A stretch of DNA of 64,000 bases from Bullera alba (lineage: Eukaryota; Basidiomycota; Tremellomycetes; Tremellales; Bulleraceae): positions 62,001 to 126,000 of the forward strand of contig BCIX01000002.1 in assembly GCA_001600095.1 (NCBI GenBank), given 5' to 3'. Numbering within the stretch: the stretch's first letter is position 1; every line of letters begins with the position of its first letter. Of the stretch, positions 1-11,198 are shown in pieces. The translations under genes were made by a program, and so were the position numbers. The notes under the pieces are model-generated. The model made no database searches, had not been told where the DNA came from, and saw only the letters and a list, made by a program, of their open reading frames with translations.

Positions 1-500
1 CGTGAGTTCAAAACTCAACCCCAGCCGGTGCCGCTTTGTCCTTGAGGCACTCCATGACGCCTGTATATTGTGTTCAGATATCAACTGACAGTGCGCAGTG
101 CGGCTCGATGATCGAAGACGACGTGAACGGCCCTTTCAACTTCACAGTCGATCCAGAATTCAGGTTCGACTCGAGGAACGGCACCGAACCGCTCTCAATC
201 GGGGATTCATTGTGAGTTGCCCCATACCCACAGCGATGGCACAGATACACACTTCGCACAGATGGACTCGCTGACGAGCCTCGCAGCATGTTTGCTGGCG
301 TTCAAACCATTGATCAGCCGTCCAACCAGTATTACGCCTCGCCAAACTACACCATTGTGGCAGAATCGGGTGCGAGTTTCAAGGCCAACGCTTCGTGAGT
401 CGCCGTGGGTTGGGATTGGAAGGCGGCTGCTGACTCTGTGGGAAGGCTGGTTTGGGTGATGGTGTTCCTCGCTCTGGCCTCCTTCGTCATCACGCTCTGA
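1..500 (+). CDS. Small surface/membrane protein, copy 1 (5' truncated by window edge)
   Basis: This is the 3' part of an uncharacterised gene; its 5' end lies outside the window. An intron runs from base 2 to 98, followed by exons at 99-211, 287-394 and 446-500, ending in TGA. The visible protein has an ectodomain-like stretch with N-glycosylation sequons (NFT, NYT), then FMFAGVQT and NQYYASPNYT, and ends in a 17-residue hydrophobic tail (LVWVMVFLALASFVITL) with nothing after it. Such a tail fits either a tail anchor or a GPI-attachment signal. It is clearly paralogous to the gene at 1394-2218, with the same exon boundaries and very similar residues. No known domain was recognised. The splice sites are GTGAGT donors and CAG/AAG acceptors, as elsewhere in the window. 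Confidence 0.7.
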
Positions 501-1393
501 GCGAGAGGCGTAGACCGACCCTCTGGCGTTCAGGCCAATGTATCCATAGTGAACCGCAAATGCCCAATGTATCATATCTCCGCGGCTTGGCAGCCTCGCT
601 CTTGGAGCTGGGTGTTTGACTGACTCCCATTTCTCTGGCTCGTGGCCCGTTCTCCCTTCCACCTCACCGAGTCAGCTCGCTCACCAGCTTAAATGACCAG
701 CTCCTTGACATATCTATATTCCCTCCGTTGACTCCTGTAGTTTCCGCTCCTCAGCGAATATCCCCTCTCCTACACGTCTCGCACGATACTCTGTCGGTCC
801 CTCGTCAACATTTGCCTCACATCGCCAGTTTGCGCCAGACCCCGTGCTCTTGTGTCTTGTAAGCTGTACTATGAGCTCAGTGCCCGAGAGTGAGAGAGTT
901 GGTGCATCGGAATGATGGCCTGAGAGTTGCTTCAATGCTGGTAGCTGGTCGGCTTCAGCCGGCTGTCTAATGTCCGATGACGTCATTCGGGACTAGCTTC
1001 GTTCGAGAGGATGTCGGTGCGGGCGTGCGGAGGAACGGATTAGACCAGCTTGGATGTCTCTGCAGGTCAGGACAATAGCAGGACCGCAAACAGGTGTAGA
1101 GCAGTGTACAGCATGCAGCTCCACTCCTTTCGCTAGCTCCGCCTGTTGTCTCATAGTCCCATGACCTGAGCGGCCAACATGGCGTCGATTGGGAACGGTA
1201 AGCACATTCTCACTAAGCTTGGAAGGTGTACGAATACGACTATACTTAACTTATCTGAAGTGAACATGACTGTTTGATCTGTCGTGTATCGTAGAAGACA
1301 GTTGACATAAGGCGCTCACTACACAGATCTATCACCTCACCACATCACCGCACCGCCACCGCCATCGAAGCAGGACTATAGCTCTACAAAACA
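501..1393. other. Spacer between tandem paralogues
   Basis: No convincing gene was seen. The first 80 bases downstream of copy 1 resemble the 3' flank of copy 2 (shared pieces such as ATGTATCCATAG and GATGTATCA-like motifs), so the duplication included the 3' untranslated region. The remainder should hold the promoter of copy 2. Short reverse-strand open frames in it have no family resemblance. Confidence 0.5.
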
Positions 1394-2218
1394 ATGGCTG
1401 CAACTTACCAAGGACCGACGTCCGGCTCTTTGCCTGCAAACTTGACCCCATGTCTGGGAGGCACCCAAATATCCGAAATCGAACAGGTGGGTCCGCCAGG
1501 CAGCACCACCCGAGGGTCGTGCGTCTTGAGTCTCGGGTACTGAACTGCCTGTCTTCTAGATTCCTGTAACGCTGGGCCAGTTGATCCAAGTGAAGTTCTA
1601 TGGACAACTCCGGGACCCATACTATGTCAGAGGAAGGTGCGCCTGTCGCTCCACGCCGTGCGCTCCCTGTGTCGAATCTGATACCTTATAGCGTTTGGCG
1701 AACGCAAGTCGTTCATGTGAGTCCACTCAAGCCGAGATCAGTCTTGATGGCCGGACGTGCTACTGCTCCCTCTTTCTATACCCAGGTCTGACGGACAACA
1801 CATAGTGCAGCGCGGTTTCGGAAGATGGTGTGAATGGGACGTACAACTTCACCGTCGATCCAGCCGTCACCTGGAACTCAAATAACGGCAGTCAATCGCT
1901 CTCAATTGGAGATTCAATGTGAGTTCCGTGTCCCCATGACATAGTCACTTCACCAGCTACCTTGGGAAGACGGCTCATTCACTGATACGAGTACATCGTA
2001 GCATGTTTGCCGGCGTTCAGACCTTGGATCAGCCGACCAACCAGTACTATGCCTCGCCAAATTACACCGTAGTGGCAGAGTCGGGTGCGAGCTTGAAGAC
2101 CAACGCCCCGTGAGTTTCCGATCTAGGGGGTAGTTAGGGAGGGCGGGCTGACTTTGAATGTAGGCTGGTGTGGGTGATGGTGTTCTTGACACTGGCATCC
2201 TTTGTCATGACGCTATGA
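1394..2218 (+). CDS. Small surface/membrane protein, copy 2
   Basis: This uncharacterised protein is encoded by about six exons. Exon 1 (1394-1486) begins MAATYQGPTSGSLPANL. The next exon starts at 1560, and the following introns are about 55 and 80 nt. The later exons encode NGTYNFTVDP, SLSIGDSM, MFAGVQTLDQ and NQYYASPNYT. The protein ends in a hydrophobic segment (LVWVMVFLTLASFVMTL) just before TGA at 2216-2218. Several N-x-S/T sequons suggest passage through the secretory pathway, yet no N-terminal signal peptide is visible with this start, so an upstream exon may be missing or the protein may be tail-anchored. Copy 1 at 1-500 is its tandem paralogue. Function is unknown. Confidence 0.65.
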
Positions 2219-2336
2219 TCAAGAGCAAAGGCCAAGAGCGACCGGTTTCAAGCCCCATGTATCCATAGCGACCTCTCGTATGTCCGATGTATCACACCTC
2301 TCCGGCTTAATAGCCTCGGTTCTGGTATTTGATGCA

Positions 2337-3359
2337 CTACCAATCTTCTGGCTCGTCGACCCATTCGCCCTTCCGCCTCAGCTCCCTTTCCATCTCCCTG
2401 ATCTCTCTGTATCCCCTCCAACGGCTCTCCACCCCATAGCTATCATTCCTACTGACCCCAAGCTCCCGTCTCAGCTCGCCCACGCCTTGCTCCCACCTCT
2501 TCTCCCAGTACACACCGACCAGACTCCTGCCCTCGCGGCCGGTACGCAGTGCCCACGGGACCCAATCCCTGATCCACAGATCACGACGTTTGTTGGTCAA
2601 TCGGAATGGCCCAAATATCGACGATAGCGCGGCGACCGGTAATGACATATTCGACCATTCTAGCACTTTGAGCGAGAGCTCGTGCGGAAGTGTCGGAGGA
2701 AGGGAGAATAGCGCGTGATAGAGGTCGTGTGTTTGTCGATATCGGAGCATTGTATAGGCCAAAGTGGGAGAGTCGATGTAATGAACCTGCAAGTCAATCA
2801 GGGATACTGCCAGTGATGAGCCAAAATGTCATTGCTCACTGGCTCTCGTGTATCGGGAGTTACATCACCCCTATCGCACCATTCTACCCATTCTCGTCCC
2901 AGTGTACCCCTCTTTAGTAATCGCAATTTTGCCTGCACGTCCGACGTGATCTCCGGCTGGTCTTTCAATATCTGCCTTCCTTCTGGAGTCACCGCCATAC
3001 TCTTGTATAACGAGGGCAAGAACGTTGATGCCGTCGACTCCGATAGTGTAGCAATCAAGTCTAATAGATGCGACCACATCAGCGCCAAGTTGACCATGAT
3101 TGGTGCCTAGTGACATACCGCCCCGAGTAGGATCGAGGACACCGACGACACCGCTTCCCACAGCCAGCAAAGCATTCTGGGCAAAGGACAACGGCACATG
3201 ACCGGGATACTTTGGTGATTCAGCTGCAGTAGTCGGTGCTGAGGAGGAGATCTGCCGTTGAGATTGAGCTGCCAGCGGTCGCAGAGAGGATATCGATAGT
3301 CGAGAAGGCCCGGCAATTTGGGACGATAGAATCGGTGCGGCGGATCTCAAGGCAGTCAT
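2337..3359 (-). CDS. COQ4: Ubiquinone biosynthesis protein COQ4, mitochondrial
   Basis: COQ4 is a scaffold of the mitochondrial coenzyme Q biosynthetic complex on the matrix side of the inner membrane. Three exons were assembled: 3119-3359, 2840-3060 and 2337-2786. The N-terminus ([20 protein letters not shown]) is rich in Ser, Ala and Arg like a mitochondrial presequence. Family hallmarks follow: [34 protein letters not shown], then a [10 protein letters not shown] segment. The diagnostic HDxxH-x11-E metal-binding motif is intact, seen as HDLYH followed eleven residues later by E. Splice junctions restore DPTRG|DLIAT and TREP|VHYID, which match the family. The total length of about 300 residues is normal. 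Confidence 0.93.
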
Positions 3360-3839
3360 CGTGATTGCTAGTGGCTCGTAAAAGTATGTGGTAGCGAGAG
3401 CGAGGCCGTCACTTGTTGAATTGGAGTTTGTGGACGTCAGTGACTGGAATACAACAATGATATCGAGGCATCTACGGTCCAAGCTACGGTCGACAGATCG
3501 CCTTCTGCGGCTGAGGAACCTCGGAGCGGGATCAAAAAGTCGATCGCGATGATATTGCGTTCGTGGTCCAACCTGGTCCAACATGTGCATGAGCTGTAAA
3601 CGCAGTAGTATTACCGGAGGTGGAGCTCATGTAGTGATAGCATAGCGCTTGGCTATCAAAGGCTACCAACAACGAAGAACTCCCGACGAAGCCATAGTAT
3701 TTGATCAAACAGCTCGACGAGAACCCTGACTCTGCGTTGCGATCGTGATTCATCAGATAAGACGTGTATGCGCGGTACAATAAAGATCTAGGATGGCTAC
3801 ATGGGATGGCGGCGGGAACGTTTGGCGGAATCCGAGTGC

Positions 3840-4311
3840 TTAACAGCATGGAATGGGGATGATGCAGATATCACATCTGAAGTGATATCAGCTCTAGGTC
3901 ACCCCCACCGGTTTCGCAGCTCAAGTACTCACCGACAAGGCAGAATGGCTATGAAGGGAGAATTGATCAGTACAGTGCTCGAAATGAATCACATATCGGC
4001 TCCTTGGTACTCACGAAGACCACATAGATGACCTAGAGGCGACGATCAGCATTCAACCATACCTCTCGAAACATCTAACGCACCTGGGCATCCACCTCTC
4101 AATCTGAGCGTCTCCTCGTTCTGCTTCGATGGCTCGGGAGCAACACTTCGAGCGTCTACAGCGAGATATCAGCTATTTCCAATGTCGAGGCTCATGCTCT
4201 AAGCCTTAGTTGAGATGGATACCCACTCATTGCGGCCTGTTTTGATGGCTGCTTTGCGACGTAACTCTGCTCTAGCGTTGGCTGCAGCTCGTACGACTGG
4301 TTCTGGCTCAT
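3840..4311 (-). CDS. 75-residue cysteine-rich small protein with LRLRGG motif
   Basis: Five tiny exons (4227-4311, 4084-4155, 4015-4032, 3933-3948, 3840-3876) join into one 75-residue protein starting MSQNQSYELQ. The N-terminal 45 residues are polar and Gln-rich. Then come LRLRGG and a Cys-rich tail of about 25 residues (CPGHLCGLPILPC, then CDICIIPIPCC) that ends directly at the stop. Eight cysteines lie in the last 26 residues. I recall small fungal proteins with this kind of RLRGG-Cys-rich end, but no function is known to me. The hydrophobic Cys-rich end could be palmitoylated and attach to membranes, which is inference. Two exons are only 18 and 16 nt, so ordinary gene finders would probably miss it. 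A longer ATG-initiated frame (4441) in another frame was judged spurious. Confidence 0.72.
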
Positions 4312-4870
4312 TGTAGTGGATATGTTGGTTATGTACTGGTGTGAGAGATGCTGGTTGATGCTGTCTGAAGAATCTTTGATGCTTGATGGTGATCAGAAGA
4401 GAAGTTGACTGCGAGACAAGCTGCGAAAGGAGGCGGTCCAAAAACAGAGTCAGAAGAAGCAGCGTGACGTCACGATGTGATCGCTGGCATGTCAGCGTTT
4501 CCGCCCACGCCTAACTGAGCGGTAGTGACCAACATACTAGGCGTGCTATAGTTTGGTTCCGCGCTGGACTGGCAGCAAAATGTCGGTCGGCGGTGGACCA
4601 ACAACCATGGTCAACGAGCATACCGCAAGATCAATCGAAGCATAGAAAAGCCAGCTATACGACTCATCATCGACTGAACCTCAGCATCAAGAAACAGCCC
4701 ACCATCATCATTCGTAACTAATTTTTATCGAATCCAAAACAGGCGAAGTACTCCAAGAACTCGCAAGGAAGGCCAAGGCATCACTGGAGGAGTTCATTCG
4801 ATATTAATTTCCCTACTTCGACGCATACAACAACAACTACCCTCTCAGCCACCTTCGCCTATCTACCGAC
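4312..4870. promoter_or_regulatory. Bidirectional intergenic region
   Basis: This 560-base gap lies between divergently transcribed genes (small Cys-rich protein on the minus strand, 4EHP-like on the plus strand) and must hold both promoters. No TATA box or repeated element stands out. The 130 bases before the plus-strand ATG are rich in A/C, as is common in 5' untranslated regions here. Confidence 0.4.
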
Positions 4871-6025
4871 ATGTCCGCAGCTCCCGCAAATCGAAGGACG
4901 ACGTCCCGTACCGGATCTTCTAGGCTGTCCCTCTCTGTGGGCAAGACACAACCGCCCTCCTCGGCTCCCGGCATTCATCCATTAAAGCAGCAGTGAGTAG
5001 TGTCGCAGTATCAAGCACCAAGGCTCGGGAATCTAGCCGGTCGGAGCTGACTAAGGACAGATGGTCTCTGTCATATGTACACCGACCGCCGGGGACAAAG
5101 GTCGACTACGAGAAGGAGATCAAGCGAGTAGCTACCTTCGGCTCGGTCAGTAAGAATGTCGGAACTGCATACATTCGAACTGATCTAGATCGCATAGATT
5201 GAATCGTTCCTGCATCTCTATTCGCACATGACGCCGCCTAATGAGCTGCCGCCGGTGACGGATCTACTGGTCTTTCTGAATAGGATAGGCAGGCCGGGTG
5301 TCTGGGAGGAGATGAGGGAGTGAGTGATGGCTAGCGAGCCAGCGAGGCAAGAAAGTCAATATGCAATTAGACGCTGATGGAGATGACCATAGTGGAGGGA
5401 AGTTCACGTTACGACTCTTGCACCCTATAACGCCTTTACTGTTCGAGACGCTGCTCATGGCTTTGGTGGGAGATCAGTTTGATGATGCGGACGGAGTCGT
5501 GGGATGCGTGTTGAGTGTGAGGCAGCCGGAGGATATTCTGAGTGTATGGGTCGAGGAGGAGGGAGACAGCGTGAGGAGTGGTGCTTTGAGGTGAGTTGGC
5601 TGTGCATAGGCTCCTCAGTTCCCGTGGTAGCCGACGACTGACACTGGTTGGATAGGGAGAAGATCCTCACACTGCTATCACTGCCTTCGTCCACGCTGTG
5701 CGAGTACAGGGCCAACAAGGCATTATTGGATGCTGCGACGAAACCTTTCTCTGCGAACAACAATCATCACGGAAACCACTCAAACACGGATGGGCAAACC
5801 AATGGCGAGGGCCCGAATGCCGATAGACAGAGGCATGCGCAGGACGGCAACGAGAGGGGGTATTCCCATCGTTCGTATGGGGGTCAAGCGCACCAGCGGG
5901 AGCCGCGAGAGTCGAGAAACAGGGACAATGCGGAGAGGGAGGGATACGGCGGCAGGAGGGAAAACGGTTGGGGAGGCGGAGGGGATAGGGACAGGACGAG
6001 ATCGCACAGGCCCGCAGACAGCTAA
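4871..6025 (+). CDS. eIF4E-family cap-binding protein, 4EHP (eIF4E2) class
   Basis: The protein binds, or is derived from a protein that binds, the mRNA 5' cap; 4EHP-class members usually repress translation of selected mRNAs. Exons are 4871-4992, 5061-5145, 5198-5319, 5393-5590 and 5656-6025. Family landmarks in order are WSLSYVHRPPG, IKRVATFGSIESFLHLYSHM, GRPGVWEEM, GGKFTLRL and VLSVRQPEDILSVW. The first cap-stacking Trp of eIF4E2 (EQFWKFYSH in the human protein) is replaced by Leu (ESFLHLYSH), whereas the Trp in VWEEM remains. A C-terminal tail of about 80 residues is rich in Asn, Gly, Arg and His and looks disordered. The acceptor at 5392 was chosen because it keeps the frame and gives WEEMRDGGKF. 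The nearer acceptor after GCAATTAG would break the frame. Confidence 0.85.
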
Positions 6026-8028
6026 ACAGGGATTCGACCGGGAAGTCGAAGGTGGGGATGTATAGCGTTCTCACCTGGATGGGAGTGGTCGTGAAGTGGT
6101 TACTGAGGCTGACCGCAGGTGAAACCGGACGAGTCATCCTCGCGCGACTAAGTACTAAGTACTGTGTTATTGATGTCTGCCTTGAAGATATGTCGGCGTC
6201 ATGGAGGGTCGTGGATCGACTCGAAGGGTATCTATTCGGGAATGGAATCAAGTTACACGGAAAGATTCTCAAGTCTTCCAATGGCTCACATCACTTCACG
6301 GATTGTGCTTTCAACCTGGATGTCACTGATTACTGGCCGCCGGCCGCTAGTCCTCGCCTCACATCGGCAACCACCGCTACAGACGAAGCGGGCCAGATGC
6401 AGGAGCACTTCTACATCGGTCTGAGAGGTATATACTTGAAAGTAGCCTGCCGGACTCACGAGGGCTTACTGGGCGCTTTGTGGATTCACGTGATTGTCTG
6501 GCATAAGCTGAGATTGACGCCCACACAGGCTCTATCAGGCTCTACCCTCCCATAACTTTAGCTTGTGAGTGTCTATGCATATCATTCGGGCCGGTTGACT
6601 GATTGCGACCATGCGATGCCGAGTTCATCTGCTTCGGACATGTACGCTCATGTACGATGTGGAGCTCAGGAACTTAGAAAGAGCTTTTTTGGGCTTGAAG
6701 CGACACGCGTGTCGAGGGCAGGCACTGGCAGGCAGCACTTGAGACAGCGTGCGTTGACCTGCGTTGACTTGCCTGGACTCGATGTACACACGGGCCGGTC
6801 CAATTGTGCGAAGTCATCTTGCGGAGTGACGGATCTTGGGTATCCATCGAGTTACAGGTGCGGTCGAGGTCCTGCCGTTCACAGTACCGGCGCCCGGCAT
6901 ATTGACCGATCACAATAATATCACCTGGTCCATGGATCCTATACAACCATGCGGGAGGTGCAGGCCAATCAGATGACCTGTATTGATCTCTGAATGAGAG
7001 CCTAATAGCTGAACAGCATGGGCATCAACGTGGTGACAGTGTGGTGACATGTGCAGCTGGTGCCGAGAGGTGCCGAGTGCCGATGACCAGTTCCGTTGGG
7101 AAGCGTTGGGATAGGATGGGATCGAGGCTGATCAAAGATGTTCAGTTTCGGATCATAAAACGGCCCTTTGGCCATCCGTGGGGTAGTCACCGATCCACCC
7201 AAACAAACGGTAAACTGAAACTCCGGGCCTTCCGGAGGCGCGATGACCCCAGGCGCACAGAGGAGCCTAGAAGAGCCTAGAGGAGCGCACGGCGGAACAT
7301 TGGTTAGTCTTAATAGGTCTTAATCCCTGATAAGCGTCGCCCTTGACGTACTGCACAAGTATCTCTGACATTAATCGCTGGGGCGCTACGCCGTTGTCCC
7401 CTCTTTCGGCTCGAGCTATTTTAAGCCCAAGCCCGCCTTGGCCAGGGGAAATCCATTTACCGATCGCTTGCCGCAGGTGGACATTCGTTTACAAGATTTC
7501 GGCTGGCCTCTAATTACGCCTGCTCCACATGAACTCGATGAAAATAAGCTAGACTTGCCCATGCGATCTCTTCGTATCCGGTCTCGTGCGCGCATGATGC
7601 TAGCTCGACGAAGAGGAGGATGGACGAGAGAGCGCGCGCAGGCTGACGCAGTTCAGGCTCGAACTCTGGGTTTCAGAGCCCGCGGAGAAACGATACCGTG
7701 AGCCGCTTTCGCCGCTCTTTGCGCGATGCAACATTTTCATCCTGGGGTCGAGGTGGAGGAGGGTGGAGTCGAGGTCGTCCGTCGTATATCGCCCACATGG
7801 TACGCTACCGGATCAAGGAAGATAGGAGAGATACCCCAGGTCGAAAGTATGAGGTGATAAGGCATTGCCAATATCGCCTGCCAGCCGTGGTCCGGGTCGT
7901 CGTCGTCGTCGAAGAGATATATCTATCTCCCGGATTGATCACACGAGTTAACGTCCTGTCTCTGTTGATTTCTGATATTCCTATCCCTCGCCACCGGTCG
8001 CGCGCAACTCGCTTTGAAACAATCGAGT
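6026..8028. other. Gene-poor interval upstream of PTR2
   Basis: No gene with recognisable domains was found in 2 kb. A 167-codon open frame (6052-6555) has no ATG at its 5' limit and no family features. The last 600 bases before the transporter are probably its promoter and long 5' leader. They contain short purine-rich runs and GTCGTCGTCGTCG near 7900. Confidence 0.4.
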
Positions 8029-10328
8029 ATGAGTGAGTTCAGACATTATGAGAGCCAAAGTCGAGACAACGCTGATCACTCTACAGGCGCTCCTACCGAG
8101 TTCGAATCGGCCCCAGTGCCATCTTCAGGTCTGCCAGGAGCCCATCACCAGCTCAAAAAGGAGACGTACAAGGACGAGAAGGATGCCTACGCCTACAATG
8201 GCGGAGAAGAGGTCATTGTCGGTCCCGCCGCCGGATCGAGTGCGGGTGATTTTCTCGAGCCAAATGAGGACCAGCTGTCGACCTTGCGTCGAGTCTCTGC
8301 CCCTATGCCGTGAGTTACGATCTTTCTTTGTGGCCGCCTCGTGCTTCTCATACTGAACTTCTGACGCAGAATGGTTGTTGTCCTCATGTGTTTGATCGAG
8401 CTGGCCGAGCGAGCTTCGTACTACGGTTGTTCGCAAGGTCCCTTCGCCAACTTCGTCAAAAACCCATTGCCAAAAGGAGGTAACGGCGCCGGTGCCGTGG
8501 CTCCCGGTGCTGCTGGAAAGGACCAGTCTGCCGGTGCTCTCGGCCTCGGATCGGTCGATGCGTCCGCTTTGACCCAGCTTTTCAAATTCTTATCCTACGT
8601 TATCCCCATCTTCGGTGAGTGATCGTAAAAAGCTCTTTCGAAGTCTCGCTGATTTCAATGTCAGGTGGTATCATTGCCGACACCAAGTGGGGACGATTCA
8701 AGACCCTTTGCGTTGGAACTGGTGAGTAGTTCTAGGTGTGAATTGAAGCGTCAACCCTGACTGGTCTCTTTCAGCTATCGGTGGAATTGCCCACATCATC
8801 CTTGTCATCCCTGCCATTCCAGCTGTCATCAAGAACGCCAACGGTGCCCTTGGTGCTTTCACCATCTCCATCATCATCCTTGCTTTCGGCGCTGGATTCA
8901 TCAAGCCATGTCTCGCACCACTTCTGTGTGACCAGTCCCCAGTCAAGGTCCCCCAGTTGAAGACGCTCAAGAGCGGAGAGCTTGTCATCCTCGACCCTCA
9001 GGTCACCGTCCAGCGATACCTGAACATCTTCTACTGGTGCATCAACGTCGGAGCCTTCTTCGCCCTTGCCACCGTCTACAGTGAACGATTCGTGAGTGAT
9101 GCGCAGTAGTTGGCCGGACGGCCGTGCTGATTCGATATAGGTCGGATTCTGGTTGGCGTTCCTTGAGCCTGGAATCGTCTACATGGTCATGCCAATCGTC
9201 CTCGTCTTCGCTTACAAGAGGCTGTACAAGGCCCCACCACAGGGATCCGTCTTCATGGAGTCGTGCAAAGTCATCAGGGTGCTTTTCTCCAACGGTGGAT
9301 GGAAGCGATGCTGGAGAGGTGGAGAGGACTTTTGGGTCCGAGCGAAGCCCTCTTACATCGAAGCCAGGGACGGTCACGTCGACACGGACAAGGTCTTCTG
9401 GGACGACAAGTTCGTTGATGAGATCAGACAGACCGCCTCTGCCTGCATGGTGTTCGCTCTGCTGCCCATTTTCCAACTCGCCGATGGTGGTATCGGTAAT
9501 CAGATGAACGACATGTCCGTCGCTATGACTCTCGATGGTGTGCCCAACGATGTCATCAACAACTGGAAGTGAGTGAATCGTTGTCGTCAAAGGGAATTTT
9601 GAGACTGACCGGAACCTCCTAGCCCCCTGACTATCATTGTCTTCACACCAATCCTGACATGGGGATTCTACCCGCTCATGGCCAAGATGGGCTTCCCCCT
9701 CCGACCAATGGTGAGTAGTGCTATGATATTAGGTAAAGTGCCTATCTGACATGAAATCAGACCCGAATGTCTATCGGCTTCGTTCTCGGTATGATCACCA
9801 TGATCATCAGCGCCATCATCCAGTGGAGAGTGTACGAGACTTCGCCATGTGGCTACTACGCCTCGGACAACTGTGCCGGGGTTTCTCCTATTTCCCTCTG
9901 GTGGCAGATCCCCATCTACTCTAGTGAGTAATCCCGCTACCCCACTTCTCTTTGCCAAAACTGACAGTACGCGCTTAGTCCCTGCCATTGGAGAGCTCTT
10001 CGCCATCATCACCTCGTACGAGATCGCCTACACCCGAGCTCCCGCTAGGATGAAGTCCCTCGTCTACGCCTTTGCCCTGTTCCCATCCGCCGTCTCTGCT
10101 GCCATCTCTCTCGCCTGTTCTGCTGCCATCAAGGACCCCGATCTCATCTGGCCATACGTCGCCCTCGCCGTTGCTTGTGCCATCTGCGCCGTCCTCTGCC
10201 CAACCTACTTCCGACACCTGAACGACTTCCAGAGCGATTTCGCCAATGTCGAGAGAGCCGAGGGTCGACAGCAGCCAAAGTACCAGGCCGAACACGCCGA
10301 CGAGAAGGCGCTCGCCAATTCCCATTGA
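8029..10328 (+). CDS. PTR2: Proton-coupled oligopeptide transporter (POT/PTR2 family)
   Basis: This plasma-membrane protein takes up di- and tripeptides with protons. The family signature ELAERASYYG follows the cytosolic N-tail, and the second signature appears as FYWCINVGAF. About twelve hydrophobic segments alternate with loops, and a large cytosolic loop lies mid-protein (GGWKRCW to DDKFVDEIRQ), as in fungal PTR2. The C-tail is polar and ends ALANSH. About eight short introns were seen, for example after APMP, IPIFG, TLCVGT, SERF and INNW. The ATG at 8029 is followed by a possible 54-nt in-frame intron (GTGAGT to CTACAG), so the mature start may read MSAPTEFES. The alternative is an unspliced N-terminus MSEFRHYES. 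Both keep the frame. Confidence 0.93.
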
Positions 10329-11198
10329 AGAGTCAAGGAGGGTTTTGAGGGATATTAGTTAGTCTAACCTAGATCGCATCTACGCTATAAGTCCAAGTCG
10401 TTTGTACTCGTGTAGCATTATATGCACTGGATGCTTGAATAACGGCGACATTCTGCGACATTGACAGCGTAGCAGATCGGAGTCATGGGAAGTGTATCGC
10501 GCACAGAAGCTCGTTCGTTGCTCGTTCACGATGTTCTGCATCGCGCGAGCGAGGACGTAAATTGTCTTCGCACGGTGAGGTGACAGATCTGATCGGGTGC
10601 GTCAACAAGGCCCGAACTTTGCTCGAACTTTGAGTCTACTACTTAGTTGCTTTATTATACATGCCCTCAATGACCCTATTCTCAATGTCGTCTGCATCAT
10701 CACTTATCCGTCCCATTCACAGCGCATCATCCTCGTTGGAACACAAGCGGAATATGGAAGATTGCGCCTCAACGAGCCACCCAACTGCGAAATCTATTAG
10801 TCGCACAACGAGGCTTGTTGACTAAGAAAGACCACGCAATTAGCTGATTGTGATGATGGAGCCAAGGCATCGTCGCTTGGAAGATGGAAGCGAATGCAAC
10901 CCATGTAAGCTGTGAAATATGGCTCACTGAACCGCTACGAAGTGGGCAAGGCTCAATAGCATGTCGCACTGGTCGCCAAGCACCAAAGCTGAGGGTATCT
11001 CTGCGAGGTATCATGATCTACGGGAACAGAAGAGATGGTGAGCGTCCTACACAGATTTTGCTCCCGGATCAACTGTCGGGCAGTGCACGACGGTTTTGGC
11101 TGATCCCGATCTGTAGTTCAACGGCCTCATCAGCATCCCAAGAAGCACTGGGCGATGATATCACGGAGGAATATAAGCGCTCGATCGCTGGAAGCGGG
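10329..11198. other. Intergenic region between PTR2 and the LtrA-family gene
   Basis: This holds the PTR2 3' end and the promoter of the next gene. A frame open from 10884 runs into the LtrA coding sequence, with in-frame ATGs at 10884, 11013 and 11199, so the true start is uncertain. The upstream part has no homology-like features. Confidence 0.35.

Noticed and set aside
3532..3849. 105-codon minus-strand frame
   Set aside because: It overlaps the last exon of the small Cys-rich gene and has no family features.
4199..4441. Alternative N-terminus MDRLLS... for the small Cys-rich protein
   Set aside because: Its frame does not lead into the LRLRGG and Cys-rich exons; the MSQNQS frame does, with a stop right after PIPCC.
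5667..6281. 204-codon minus-strand frame over the 4EHP gene
   Set aside because: It is antisense to the Asn/Arg-rich tail of a well-supported gene, and low-complexity DNA often leaves open frames on the other strand.
6052..6555. 167-codon plus-strand frame
   Set aside because: It has no ATG at its 5' limit, no domain, an overlapping opposite frame and no splice pattern like the other genes; probably noncoding.
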